A DNA stretch of 64,000 nt from Lutibacter flavus (GTDB lineage: Bacteria > Bacteroidota > Bacteroidia > Flavobacteriales > Flavobacteriaceae): positions 1,328,003 to 1,392,002 of the forward strand of contig NZ_FZNX01000001.1 in assembly GCF_900188355.1 (NCBI RefSeq). Direction: 5' to 3'. This document shows positions 35,453-44,230 of this stretch, piece by piece. The translations under genes were made by a program, and so were the position numbers. The notes beneath the pieces are model-generated. The model worked only from the letters and a program-made list of their open reading frames with translations. It did not search any database and was not told the origin of the DNA. Within the stretch, counting starts at the first letter, position 1. Every line of letters begins with the position of its first letter.

Positions 35453-36682
35453 ATGAAATCATCTCAAACTTTTACCGACACTTCTAATCCAGTAAAACGC
35501 GTAATTATTGGAATTCAATTTTTATTTGTTGCCTTTGGGGCAACCGTTTTGGTTCCACTTTTAATCGACATTGATCCTTCAATAGCGTTATTTACTGCTG
35601 GTGTTGGAACACTCATTTTTCACGTAATTACAAAAGGAAAAGTACCTGTTTTTTTAGGGAGTAGTTTTGCTTTTATTGCACCAATTATTGCGGCAACCAA
35701 ACTGTATGGTTATCCGGGAACACTAGGAGGAATAATTGCTGTAGGTATTGTTTACGGTATTGTATCCGGAATTGTAAAATTATGGGGATTAAGGGTTATA
35801 GAAAAAATATTTCCTGCTGTTGTTGTTGGTCCAGTTATTATGATAATTGGATTGTCCTTAGCATCTGTTGGAGTTGATATGGCTAAAACTAATTGGCCAA
35901 TAGCGCTTACAGTTCTAATTACAGCTATTATTATTGTAATTTACACCAAAGGTTTAATTAAATTAATTCCAATATTTATTGGGATTCTCGTTGGTTACTT
36001 TATTTCCATTATTTCTGGCTTGGTTGACTTTTCTAGTGTTAATGATGCTGCTTGGTTTGCCTTACCTAATTTTACAACTCCAGAGTTTAATTGGGGAGCT
36101 ATTTTATATATGATTCCAGTAGCAATTGCACCAATTATAGAACATATTGGAGATATGTATGCTATTAGTGGAGTTGCAGATAAAAAGTTTGTAAAAGATC
36201 CTGGATTACACAGAACTTTATTAGGAGATGGTGTTGCCACTGCTTTTGCTGGTTTTATGGGAGGACCTCCTAATACAACCTATTCAGAAGTAACTGGTGC
36301 AGTTGCCTTAACTAAAATAACGGATCCTAGAGTATTAAGAATTGCGGCAATAACAGCTATTGTATTTTCATTGGTTGGTAAAATAAGTGCCATTTTAAAA
36401 ACGATTCCACAAGCTGTGCTTGGAGGTATAATGTTACTTCTTTTTGGAATGATTGCAAGTATTGGAATTAAAACTTTGATAGATGCCAAAACAGATTTTT
36501 CAATTACAAGAAATCAAGTAATTGTTTCGGTTATTTTAACTGTTGGTATTGGAGGAGCACAAATGGGAATTGGAAACTTTTCTTTAGCAGGTATTGGATT
36601 GGCCTCTGTAGTTGGTGTTATTCTTAATTTAATTTTACCTAAAACAAAAGAAGTTATTAATCCTGAAGAAATTAAGGAATAA
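35453..36682 (+). CDS. uraA: Uracil/xanthine permease (NCS2, UraA-like)
   Basis: 409 residues with 14 membrane segments in the NCS2 fold. The substrate-binding parts are the TM8 region with IIEHIGDMYAISG (conserved Glu about 226) and the TM10 region GGPPNTTYSEVTG, as in UraA. FLGSSFAFIAP is the TM3 strand segment. It imports uracil (or xanthine) with protons. It converges on an AzgA-type purine permease gene and is isolated by terminators on both sides. Confidence 0.93.
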   Translation: MKSSQTFTDTSNPVKRVIIGIQFLFVAFGATVLVPLLIDIDPSIALFTAGVGTLIFHVITKGKVPVFLGSSFAFIAPIIAATKLYGYPGTLGGIIAVGIVYGIVSGIVKLWGLRVIEKIFPAVVVGPVIMIIGLSLASVGVDMAKTNWPIALTVLITAIIIVIYTKGLIKLIPIFIGILVGYFISIISGLVDFSSVNDAAWFALPNFTTPEFNWGAILYMIPVAIAPIIEHIGDMYAISGVADKKFVKDPGLHRTLLGDGVATAFAGFMGGPPNTTYSEVTGAVALTKITDPRVLRIAAITAIVFSLVGKISAILKTIPQAVLGGIMLLLFGMIASIGIKTLIDAKTDFSITRNQVIVSVILTVGIGGAQMGIGNFSLAGIGLASVVGVILNLILPKTKEVINPEEIKE

Positions 36683-36811
36683 TTGTAGTTAAATAACTAA
36701 AAAAAGCTTTGTAAAAAGTATTGAAAACGGCATTTTGAACTTGATTCAGAATCTCTTATTTATATAAATATCTAGTGTTAAGTGTAACTCTATATTAGGA
36801 CGAGACAACAT

Positions 36812-36849
36812 AAAAAAAACCTTCTTGAAATAACAAGAAGGTTTTTTTT
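36812..36849. terminator. Bidirectional terminator between convergent permease genes
   Basis: AAAAAAAACCTTCTTG and CAAGAAGGTTTTTTTT pair perfectly around a 7-base loop. The flanking A and T runs make it functional for the uracil permease (plus) and for the purine permease (minus). Confidence 0.92.
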
Positions 36850-36867
36850 ATTTAAGTTAATAGCGTA

Positions 36868-38163
36868 TTATATATAAAATTTAATAATAAATAATATCGC
36901 TATTATATACATTATAGGCTTAATTTCTTTAAATCTTCCAGTAAGAATTTTTAACAATACATAAGATAACATTCCAAAAACAATACCTTCAGCAATACTG
37001 TAGGTTAAAGGCATCATAATAATTGTAAAAAATGCAGGGATTGCTTCCGTAAAATCTGTTAAATCAATTTTCATAATTGGAGAAATCATAAATAATCCAA
37101 CAATTATTAAAGCAGGCGCAGTGGCCGCCGCTGGAATAATCATAAAAATTGGAGCGAAAAACAAAGCCAATGCAAACATTCCTGCAACTGTTAAAGCTGT
37201 CATACCTGTTTTTCCTCCTTCAGCAACACCTGCAGCACTTTCTACATAAGTAGTAACTGTTGATGTACCCAACATAGCTCCTACAAAAGTACCTATTGAA
37301 TCTGCAAATAAAGCTTGTTTTACTCTTGGAACATTTCCATCCTTATCCAACATTCCAGATTTTGAAGAAACACCAACCAAGGTCCCAACAGTGTCAAACA
37401 TATCAACAAATAAAAATGTAAATAATACCAATAACATATCTAATGTAAAAATTTGAGAAAAATCAAATTTAAAGAAGATAGGTTCTATTGAAGGGGGTAA
37501 ACTTACAAAAGTAAAACTTTCAGGAACAACAGTTACGCCAACAAATAATCCAATAATTGTTGATGCTAGAATTCCAATTAAAATTGCTCCTTTTACTTTT
37601 TTTGTTAATAAAACTCCAATAATAATAACTCCAGCCATTCCAACTAAAACCGCAGGATTTTTCATATCTCCTAAGCTTACTAAAGTTGCTGGATTGTCTA
37701 CAATTAATCCTGTTCCTTTTAAACCAATAAATGCTATAAATAAACCAATACCTACTGAAACCGCGTGTTTTAAATTTAAAGGAATAGAGTTCACTATTAA
37801 TTCTCTAATATTAAAAGCAGTTAAAATTATAAATATGATTCCTTCTAAAAAAACTGCGGTTAACGCAAATTGCCAGGAATATCCCATACCTAGTACTACT
37901 GTAAACGCAAAAAATGCATTTAAACCCATTCCTGGAGCCAATGCAAACGGCAATTTAGCAACTAAAGCCATCACTAAGGTTGCAATAACTGCGGATAATG
38001 CAGTTGCAGTAAATACCGCATCTTTATCCATTCCTGCCGCACTTAATATACTTGGATTTACTGCTAAAATGTACACCATTGTCATAAAAGTGGTAATCCC
38101 AGCTACAATCTCTGTTTTTAAAGTTGATTTATTTTCTGTGATTTTAAAAAATTTGTCTAACAT
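36868..38163 (-). CDS. AzgA/GhxP-type adenine/guanine/hypoxanthine permease (NCS2)
   Basis: 431 residues with about 13 membrane segments. AzgA subfamily marks are the N-terminal LKTEIVAGITTFMTMVYILA, APGMGLNAFFAFTVV, LFVDMFDTVGTLVGV and GTSTVTTYVESAAGVAEGGK. It imports purine bases with protons. Eleven bases upstream is the gene of a Tsx-like outer-membrane protein, so the pair gives a path across both membranes. Confidence 0.94.
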   Translation of the reverse strand: MLDKFFKITENKSTLKTEIVAGITTFMTMVYILAVNPSILSAAGMDKDAVFTATALSAVIATLVMALVAKLPFALAPGMGLNAFFAFTVVLGMGYSWQFALTAVFLEGIIFIILTAFNIRELIVNSIPLNLKHAVSVGIGLFIAFIGLKGTGLIVDNPATLVSLGDMKNPAVLVGMAGVIIIGVLLTKKVKGAILIGILASTIIGLFVGVTVVPESFTFVSLPPSIEPIFFKFDFSQIFTLDMLLVLFTFLFVDMFDTVGTLVGVSSKSGMLDKDGNVPRVKQALFADSIGTFVGAMLGTSTVTTYVESAAGVAEGGKTGMTALTVAGMFALALFFAPIFMIIPAAATAPALIIVGLFMISPIMKIDLTDFTEAIPAFFTIIMMPLTYSIAEGIVFGMLSYVLLKILTGRFKEIKPIMYIIAILFIIKFYI

Positions 38164-38174
38164 AATTTATATTT

Positions 38175-38807
38175 TTAAATGTTCCACTTTATTCCTAAGG
38201 TTGGCCTCACCTTAAACTCAAACTCATAAGCAAAATTATTTGCTAATTCTACCTCACCTCCTATTGAAAAACTCTTATTTAAATGATACCATAATTGTGG
38301 TTCAGATAAAAATACTGTTTTATCAGACAAACCGTTTTCTGTCCATAAATCTGCAAAACCAGAAAACGTCAATTTATTTTCAATTAAATTAATATACCAA
38401 GTTCCTGTAACTTGAAAATTTCCTTTTCCAGCTCCTGTAAATGCTTTATAACCTGCATAGGTTGAAAAACCCCATTTTGCACCACCTTTAGAATAATTAG
38501 CTCCAAAAATCCAAGCTTCATTAAAACTAAATGCATTTGACAATCCCGCATTGTATTCTACGTGTAAACCAACAGGCATTTTTTCAGTTTTTAAAACACG
38601 TGCAATTTCATAATATGCAGAGCCCGTTCCTACCGCTGCATTGTAATCAAAATCGATAAAAGTAAACGTGCTACCGTATTTATCCATTTTGAACATTTCA
38701 AATGTTGTTGTAAAATGATCCCTTTCAAAATCTCTGTGTAATTGAAAGTTTTGTGAAGTAACAGTTACTGTTACTAAAATTGTAAATAGGGTGATTAGTT
38801 TTTTCAT
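38175..38807 (-). CDS. DUF5020, Tsx-like outer-membrane nucleoside/nucleobase channel
   Basis: 210 residues with a signal peptide (MKKLITLFTILVTVTVTSQ) and an amphipathic-strand pattern ending RPTLGIKWNI, as for an outer-membrane barrel. DUF5020 is the Bacteroidota counterpart of the Tsx nucleoside channel: DYNAAVGTGSAYYEIAR and WTENGLSDKTVFLSEPQLWY match its typical text. The purine permease gene follows directly, which supports a nucleoside or nucleobase cargo. Confidence 0.85.
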   Translation of the reverse strand: MKKLITLFTILVTVTVTSQNFQLHRDFERDHFTTTFEMFKMDKYGSTFTFIDFDYNAAVGTGSAYYEIARVLKTEKMPVGLHVEYNAGLSNAFSFNEAWIFGANYSKGGAKWGFSTYAGYKAFTGAGKGNFQVTGTWYINLIENKLTFSGFADLWTENGLSDKTVFLSEPQLWYHLNKSFSIGGEVELANNFAYEFEFKVRPTLGIKWNI

Positions 38808-39160
38808 GGTTTTTAGATAAAAAATTTAAGCATCAAAAATACTATAAATAATACTAGTTAGTCTTATTAAAAAAATTCAATTATTAACACGTAATTAACT
38901 ATTTATAATGAAACTAAGTAACACGAATCTTAAACTTTGCCTAAATTGATAATACTATTTTAGGAATATTAAAATATTCTCATTAAAAACGCTTTTTCAA
39001 AATTTAATAATCATCCTAATTGTTTTAAAATAACAATATTATAATTGATTACTAGAAAATATAATTTTTCAATAATTCTACCAAAATCAAATTAATTATA
39101 TTGGTTATCAATAAGTTGTGTTGTAAATTTATATAGTTTTTAATACTAAATTATTTTATT
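38808..39160. other. Divergent intergenic region between the purine transport and hydrogenase operons
   Basis: About 350 AT-rich bases carrying the leaders of two divergent units. A plus-strand promoter candidate is listed separately. No small gene, riboswitch-like structure or repeat was recognised. Confidence 0.6.
39101..39131 (+). promoter_or_regulatory. Candidate promoter of the hydrogenase locus
   Basis: TTG at 39101-39103 followed after 20 bases by TAAATTTA (39124-39131) fits the Bacteroidota TTG-N17-23-TAnnTTTG form except for the last base. It lies about 30 bases upstream of the first hoxF gene. Confidence 0.45.
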
Positions 39161-40897
39161 ATGAAAAGGACGGAGCTATTATCTCGCCTTTGGGAATTTC
39201 AAAATAATTATGGCTACATATCAGATAAAGCTATTACTGAAATCGCTCAAAAACTAAATGTATCAAAAATTGAAATTGAAGGAGTTATTTCGTTTTACCA
39301 CTTTTTTCACCTTCAACCAACTGGAAAACACATCATTTACTTAAACAACAGTATTGTATCCGAGTTTAAAGGGTTTTCAAAAGTGAAAGCTGCCTTTGAA
39401 AAAGAAACTGGCTGTACTTTCGGTGCATATTGTAAAGATCCGTTATTCTCACTTTTTGAAACTTCGTGTATTGGATTAAGTGATCAAGAACCAGCAGCAC
39501 TAATTGATTTTTATCCATTTACAGATTTAACACCAGATAAAGTTAAACTAATAATCAGGCAATTAAAAAGTGGAACTCATCCTGAAGAAATTTCAAATAA
39601 CCCAAAAAGTAAAATACAGTACACTCCTAAAGAAGAAAAATCAATTTTTTTTAGAGATTACAAGTTAGGTACATCCTTAAAAAAACTAAAAACCAAGGAT
39701 GTTAATTCAATCTTAAAAATTATAAGTGATTCTCAACTAGATGGCCAAGGAGGTGCTTTTTTTCCAACCGCAATAAAATGGAAATCCTGTAAAGAAAATA
39801 GTAATAAAACTAAATATATAATTTGCAATGCAGATGAAGGTGAGCCTGGAACTTTTAAAGATAAATCATTACTAAATAATTTACCAGGATTGGTTATTGA
39901 AGGTATGATTATAGCCGCCTATGTAACTGGAGCTAAAAAAGGTTTTATTTATTTAAGAGCTGAATACAAATACCTGCTTAAAAAAATTGAAAATACTCTT
40001 GAAGAATTTAAACAAAAAGGATTTTTAGGTAAACAAATTTTAGGAATCGAAAACTTCAATTTTAAAATTAAAATCATTTTAGGTGCCGGTGCATATGTTT
40101 GTGGAGCAGAAACTGCCTTAATAGAATCTATGGAAGGAAAGCGTGGAGAACCGAGAATTAGAAAGTATTTTCCAACAGATATTGGTTATTTGGGAAAATC
40201 TACCATTGTTAATAATGTTGAAACGTTTGCAAAAGCAGCTAGAATTATAGAATTAGATACAAAATTTATTTCATCAATTGGAACAGAAAAGAGTAAAGGA
40301 ACCAAATTATTAAGTATTTCCGGTGATGTTGCCAAACCAGGAATTTATGAAATTGAATGGGGAATGACTGTAAATAAGTTATTAGAGTTATGCCAAGCTA
40401 CTTCTCCTCACTATGTACAAATTAGTGGTCCCTCTGGAGTATGTATTAACAATTCTGAATTCAATAGAAAAATTTGTAAAGAGGATTTAATTTGTGGTGG
40501 GTCTGTTATGGTATTTAATAATTTTAGAAGTATTACCCGAATTATAGAAAATTTTGTCAAATTTTTTAAAGAAGAATCTTGTGGATCCTGCACACCTTGT
40601 AGAGCAGGAAATCAAATTCTTTATGAAAAAATTAAAAAAATTAAAAGAGGAATTTGTACCACAAAAGATTTAGAGGATATTAAAGAATGGGGTAAAATTA
40701 TGCAATTGACCAGTAGATGTGGTTTAGGGCAATTTTCTGCAAATACATTTATAATGGCTATTGATAAATTTGATGATTATTTTAATCTAAAAGTAACTAC
40801 GTGTGATAACAATTGTAAAATTGAATTTGATATGCAAAATGCCGTTTATGAATATGACAATTTAATTAAAAACACTCAATTAGAAGAAGTTGATTAA
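39161..40897 (+). CDS. hoxF: HoxF-like diaphorase subunit of NAD(P)-linked [NiFe] hydrogenase, copy 1
   Basis: 578 residues. Residues 1-140 are a NuoE-like thioredoxin domain keeping a single cysteine (SCIGLSDQEPAALI), as in HoxF of soluble NAD-reducing hydrogenases. The rest is NuoF-like: the flavin/nucleotide segments GQGGAFFP (195-202), NADEGEPGTFKD (223-234) and GAGAYVCGAET (308-318). The [4Fe-4S] site is C474, C477, C480 (SCGSCTPC) and C520. In the first, the usual R of GRGGAGFP is Q; the third has Ala316 where NAD-dependent relatives have Glu or Asp. A 307-base gap separates it from a second hoxF copy. It transfers electrons between FMN and a pyridine nucleotide. Confidence 0.88.
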   Translation: MKRTELLSRLWEFQNNYGYISDKAITEIAQKLNVSKIEIEGVISFYHFFHLQPTGKHIIYLNNSIVSEFKGFSKVKAAFEKETGCTFGAYCKDPLFSLFETSCIGLSDQEPAALIDFYPFTDLTPDKVKLIIRQLKSGTHPEEISNNPKSKIQYTPKEEKSIFFRDYKLGTSLKKLKTKDVNSILKIISDSQLDGQGGAFFPTAIKWKSCKENSNKTKYIICNADEGEPGTFKDKSLLNNLPGLVIEGMIIAAYVTGAKKGFIYLRAEYKYLLKKIENTLEEFKQKGFLGKQILGIENFNFKIKIILGAGAYVCGAETALIESMEGKRGEPRIRKYFPTDIGYLGKSTIVNNVETFAKAARIIELDTKFISSIGTEKSKGTKLLSISGDVAKPGIYEIEWGMTVNKLLELCQATSPHYVQISGPSGVCINNSEFNRKICKEDLICGGSVMVFNNFRSITRIIENFVKFFKEESCGSCTPCRAGNQILYEKIKKIKRGICTTKDLEDIKEWGKIMQLTSRCGLGQFSANTFIMAIDKFDDYFNLKVTTCDNNCKIEFDMQNAVYEYDNLIKNTQLEEVD

Positions 40898-41204
40898 TAA
40901 ATTCAAGTAATAACTTGAGTTTAATTTATTGCATAATTATTTATTTTTAAGCCAAATAATCAATCATAATTAACTAATTATAAATTTAATAAGTGGTTTT
41001 TTATGAATTTAATAAATTAATAATTTAATAAATACTATGGTTTTATATATTTTATCAGGAGAATCATTAAATTTTTTAAACTAAAACAAATGTCTCCTAA
41101 AATAATTTTCATTTTAAATAAAACGATTCAATGCGTGTTAAATTCCTAAATAAAAAATGCTTTTTTTGTAATTTTAGTTACATCAAACATCAATACATTT
41201 TCTT
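40898..41204. other. Spacer between the two hoxF copies
   Basis: 307 AT-rich bases. A hairpin directly after copy 1 (TCAAGT-AATA-ACTTGA, about 40902-40917) lacks a strong T run. AGGAGA (41057-41062) and TCTCCT (41093-41098) form a long-range inverted repeat. A TAATTTTA element at 41169-41176 may be part of a promoter for the second copy. No gene is seen. Confidence 0.5.
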
Positions 41205-42932
41205 ATGGATAGAACACATCTATTAAACAAACTTTGGCAATACCAACATCAATATGGTTTTATTTCAGATGAAGCAGTTTCTGAGATATCAAATAAATTA
41301 AATGTGTCAAATATTGAAATTGAAAGCGTTATCTCTTTTTATCATTTTTTTCATAAAAAACCAACAGGGAAACACACCATCTATTTAAATAACAATATCA
41401 TTTCCGAATTAAAAGGTTTTTCAACAGTTAAAACCACAATTGAAAAAGAAACTGGTTGTACTTTTAATGAACAAGGAAACGAGGAATTTTCTTTATTTGA
41501 AACTTCTTGTATTGGGTTGAATGATCAGGAACCAGCTGCTCTTATCAATTTTCAACCATTTACAGATTTAACACCTAATAAAGTTAAATTAATTATTCAA
41601 AAAATTAGAAATGGAGAAAATGTAAAAGATTTTGCAAGTAAAACTAAAAGCAAAATTAGATACACGCCTGAAGAAGATAAAACCGTAATATTTAGACCAT
41701 ATGAAATGGGAAAAAGTATTCTAAAAGGACTTAAATATACTCCTCAGGAAATAATAGATAAAATTTCCAAATCTAAATTACTGGGATTGGGTGGTGCGTT
41801 TTTTCCAGTTGGCTACAAATGGCAATCGTGTAAAAATAATGAAGATGATGCAAAATATATTATTTGTAACGCAGATGAAGGAGAGCCTGGAACTTTTAAA
41901 GATCGCGCAATTTTTCAACACTTGCCAGGATTAGTAATTGAAGGAATGATTTTAGCTGGTTACGCAACTGGTGCTAAAGAAGGCATTATTTATTTACGTG
42001 CTGAATATCAATTTTTTAAAGAAGAGCTAGAAAACTTAATTCAGCAATTTCATACCGCTAATTTACTTGGTAAAAACATAAAAGATATTAATGGATTTGA
42101 TTTTGATATACGAATTCAACTTGGGGCAGGCTCTTATGTTTGCGGAGCTGCATCCGCTTTAATAGAATCTATGGAAGGTCGCCGTGGAGAACCTCCTGTG
42201 CGTATGTGGTCTGCAACAAAACACGGTTTTAAACACAAGCCAACAATTGTTAATAATGTTGAAACATTGGCGTTTGCATCAAGAATTATTGAATTGGGTG
42301 AAGATTATTTTTTAAACCTCGGTACTGAAGAATCTCCTGGAACAAAATTAATAAGTATTTCTGGTGATGTTGCAAAACCTGGTATTTATGAAATTGAATT
42401 TGGAACGACAATTAGAGAATTATTAAGCATAGAAATGAGCCAGGCAACTGCTCCTTATTTTGTTCAAGTAAGTGGTCCATCGGGTGAATGTGTAAATAAC
42501 ACTGAGTTTGATCGAAGAATTTGTAAAGAAGATATTTTATGTGGTGGATCTTTTATGGTTTTTAATAGAAACAGAGATATTCTTCAAATATTAAGAAATT
42601 TTATGGAATTTTTTAAAGAAGAATCTTGTGGAGTTTGCACACCTTGTAGAGCTGGTAATTATATTTTAACCGAAAAGATAAAAAAAATTCAGAGAGGTTT
42701 ATGTGCTCAGGAAGACATTGATGAAATGAAACAATGGGGTAAAATAATAAAACTTACAAGCAGATGTGGGCTTGGTAAATCATCTGCAAATACTGTTACA
42801 ACTGCAGTTGATAAATTCAAAGATTACTTTAATGTAAAAATTGCTCCGGCAAACTTTGACAAAACGGTAGAGTTTGATATGGAAGATGCAATACACGAAT
42901 TTGATAGTATTATAAAAGACACACAATTATAG
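41205..42932 (+). CDS. hoxF: HoxF-like diaphorase subunit, copy 2
   Basis: 575 residues, collinear with copy 1 and identical at well over half of positions by eye. Domain order is the same: NuoE-like (SCIGLNDQEPAALI), then GLGGAFFP (194-201), NADEGEPGTFKD, GAGSYVCGAAS (307-317), and the [4Fe-4S] cysteines C475, C478, C481 and C521. Both acidic residues of the usual G-E/D-E loop are Ala (A315, A316), and the KPPFP-type nucleotide segment reads VRMWSAT. The gene ends 17 bases before the HoxUY fusion, so this is the copy embedded in the core operon. Confidence 0.88.
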   Translation: MDRTHLLNKLWQYQHQYGFISDEAVSEISNKLNVSNIEIESVISFYHFFHKKPTGKHTIYLNNNIISELKGFSTVKTTIEKETGCTFNEQGNEEFSLFETSCIGLNDQEPAALINFQPFTDLTPNKVKLIIQKIRNGENVKDFASKTKSKIRYTPEEDKTVIFRPYEMGKSILKGLKYTPQEIIDKISKSKLLGLGGAFFPVGYKWQSCKNNEDDAKYIICNADEGEPGTFKDRAIFQHLPGLVIEGMILAGYATGAKEGIIYLRAEYQFFKEELENLIQQFHTANLLGKNIKDINGFDFDIRIQLGAGSYVCGAASALIESMEGRRGEPPVRMWSATKHGFKHKPTIVNNVETLAFASRIIELGEDYFLNLGTEESPGTKLISISGDVAKPGIYEIEFGTTIRELLSIEMSQATAPYFVQVSGPSGECVNNTEFDRRICKEDILCGGSFMVFNRNRDILQILRNFMEFFKEESCGVCTPCRAGNYILTEKIKKIQRGLCAQEDIDEMKQWGKIIKLTSRCGLGKSSANTVTTAVDKFKDYFNVKIAPANFDKTVEFDMEDAIHEFDSIIKDTQL

Positions 42933-42949
42933 CTTGAAAACCAATTCAA

Positions 42950-44212
42950 ATGGAAAATATATCATTTAAAATAGACGGAAGACAATGTTCCGCCGAAAAA
43001 GGTCAAAATCTAATTGAAGCAGCTAAACAAAATGGAATTTTCATTCCTACGCTTTGTCATTTTAAACATTTAAACCCATTAGGAACTTGCAGGGTTTGTA
43101 CTGTAAAGAATAATGGAAGAACCATTGCTGGATGTACAGTAAACGTTGAAGAAGGAATGGATATTGAGGTGAACTCTGCAGAATTGTTAGATGCCCGAAA
43201 AGCCATTTTAGAAATGATGTTTGTTGAAGGAAACCACTTCTGCCCTTCTTGCGAAAAAAGTGGAGATTGTCAAATGCAAAATTTAGGTTACGAAACCGGA
43301 ATTAGATTTACACGTTTCCCTCATTTATTTGTTGATCGTGTTGTTGATGCTCGTCCGGAACGTATTGTTGTAAATCAAAATCGTTGTATTAAATGTAAAA
43401 GATGTATTGAAGAGGTTATAACAAATGATGGTTTTAAAGTATTTAATTTCACAAATAGAGGGAATGATACTGTTGTTGGTGTTGATTATGAACAAGAAGC
43501 AAAACTATCCGATGCTCAGGCAGAACATGCAATGCATATTTGTCCAACAGGTTCAATTTTAGTTAAAGGTAAAACTTTTGGAAAACCATTTGGAGACCGT
43601 CAATTTGATTATGGTCCAAAAGGTAAAATGATTCCTTTAAATGAAATAAAAAAACACAAAACAACAAATAAAAAAAAGCGTATTGCTACAACTTCATTAG
43701 CAGGTTGTTTTGGCTGCCATATGTCTATGCTTGATATTGATTTAGGTTTGTTAGATTTACTTGAAGTAGTAGAATTTAATAAATCTCCAATAACAGATAT
43801 TAAAACTTTTAGTGAGCGTTGCGATATTGGCTTAATTGAAGGTGGCTGTTGCAACACTCATAATATTGAAGTATTAAGAGAATTCCGTAAAAATTGCGAC
43901 ATTCTAATTTCAGTTGGTGAATGTGCTATTTGGGGAGGAGTTCCAGCAATAAGAAATACGGTACCTTTAGAAGAGTGTTTAAAAGAAGCTTATTTAAACT
44001 CCATGACAAGTGAAGAAGGAGAAACTATAATTCCAAATCACGAAGACATTCCAAAAATTTTGAATAAAGTATATTCAAATCGTGAAATCGTAGAAATTGA
44101 TTATCACATACCTGGTTGTCCTCCAAATGCAAATCATATATGGAATGTAGTCAAAAGTATTTTATTTGAAGAAGAATATTCAATCGCTTACCCAGAATTT
44201 AAATATGACTAA
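42950..44212 (+). CDS. HoxU-HoxY fusion: Fe-S electron-transfer subunit plus [NiFe] hydrogenase small subunit
   Basis: 420 residues in one frame. The HoxU part (about 1-225) holds the [2Fe-2S] cysteines C36, C47, C50 and C62, the HoxU/NuoG-type cluster H96/C98/C101/C107 (NHFCPSCEKSGDC), and a [4Fe-4S] site C146, C149, C152 and C198. A lysine-rich linker (EIKKHKTTNKKKR, about 232-244) leads into HoxY, with proximal-cluster cysteines C253, C256 (GCFGC), C325 (SVGECAIWGG) and C390 (PGCPPNAN). In known soluble hydrogenases these are separate proteins. The fusion keeps every cluster ligand and shortens the path from the NiFe side to the diaphorase. Confidence 0.93.
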   Translation: MENISFKIDGRQCSAEKGQNLIEAAKQNGIFIPTLCHFKHLNPLGTCRVCTVKNNGRTIAGCTVNVEEGMDIEVNSAELLDARKAILEMMFVEGNHFCPSCEKSGDCQMQNLGYETGIRFTRFPHLFVDRVVDARPERIVVNQNRCIKCKRCIEEVITNDGFKVFNFTNRGNDTVVGVDYEQEAKLSDAQAEHAMHICPTGSILVKGKTFGKPFGDRQFDYGPKGKMIPLNEIKKHKTTNKKKRIATTSLAGCFGCHMSMLDIDLGLLDLLEVVEFNKSPITDIKTFSERCDIGLIEGGCCNTHNIEVLREFRKNCDILISVGECAIWGGVPAIRNTVPLEECLKEAYLNSMTSEEGETIIPNHEDIPKILNKVYSNREIVEIDYHIPGCPPNANHIWNVVKSILFEEEYSIAYPEFKYD

Positions 44213-44230
44213 AATCAAAACATCTGAAAA

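Noticed and set aside
37694..38215. 173-codon open frame opposite the purine permease gene
   Set aside because: The opposite strand encodes a clear NCS2 permease over the same bases; the antisense frame is low-complexity and unrecognised.
38808..39160. A purine riboswitch in front of the DUF5020/purine permease operon
   Set aside because: No three-way-junction core with the conserved TATA/GTTTCTAC-type segments could be found on the minus strand.
39161..39600. The NuoE-like domain of HoxF lacks three of four [2Fe-2S] cysteines, suggesting a degenerate subunit
   Set aside because: HoxF of the Ralstonia-type soluble hydrogenase has the same single-cysteine form (CIGLSDQEPA), so this is normal for the family.
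39161..44212. A complex I (nuoEFG) fragment
   Set aside because: The HoxY domain, HoxH and HoxW follow directly, and the sequences match HoxF/HoxU more closely than NuoF/NuoG.
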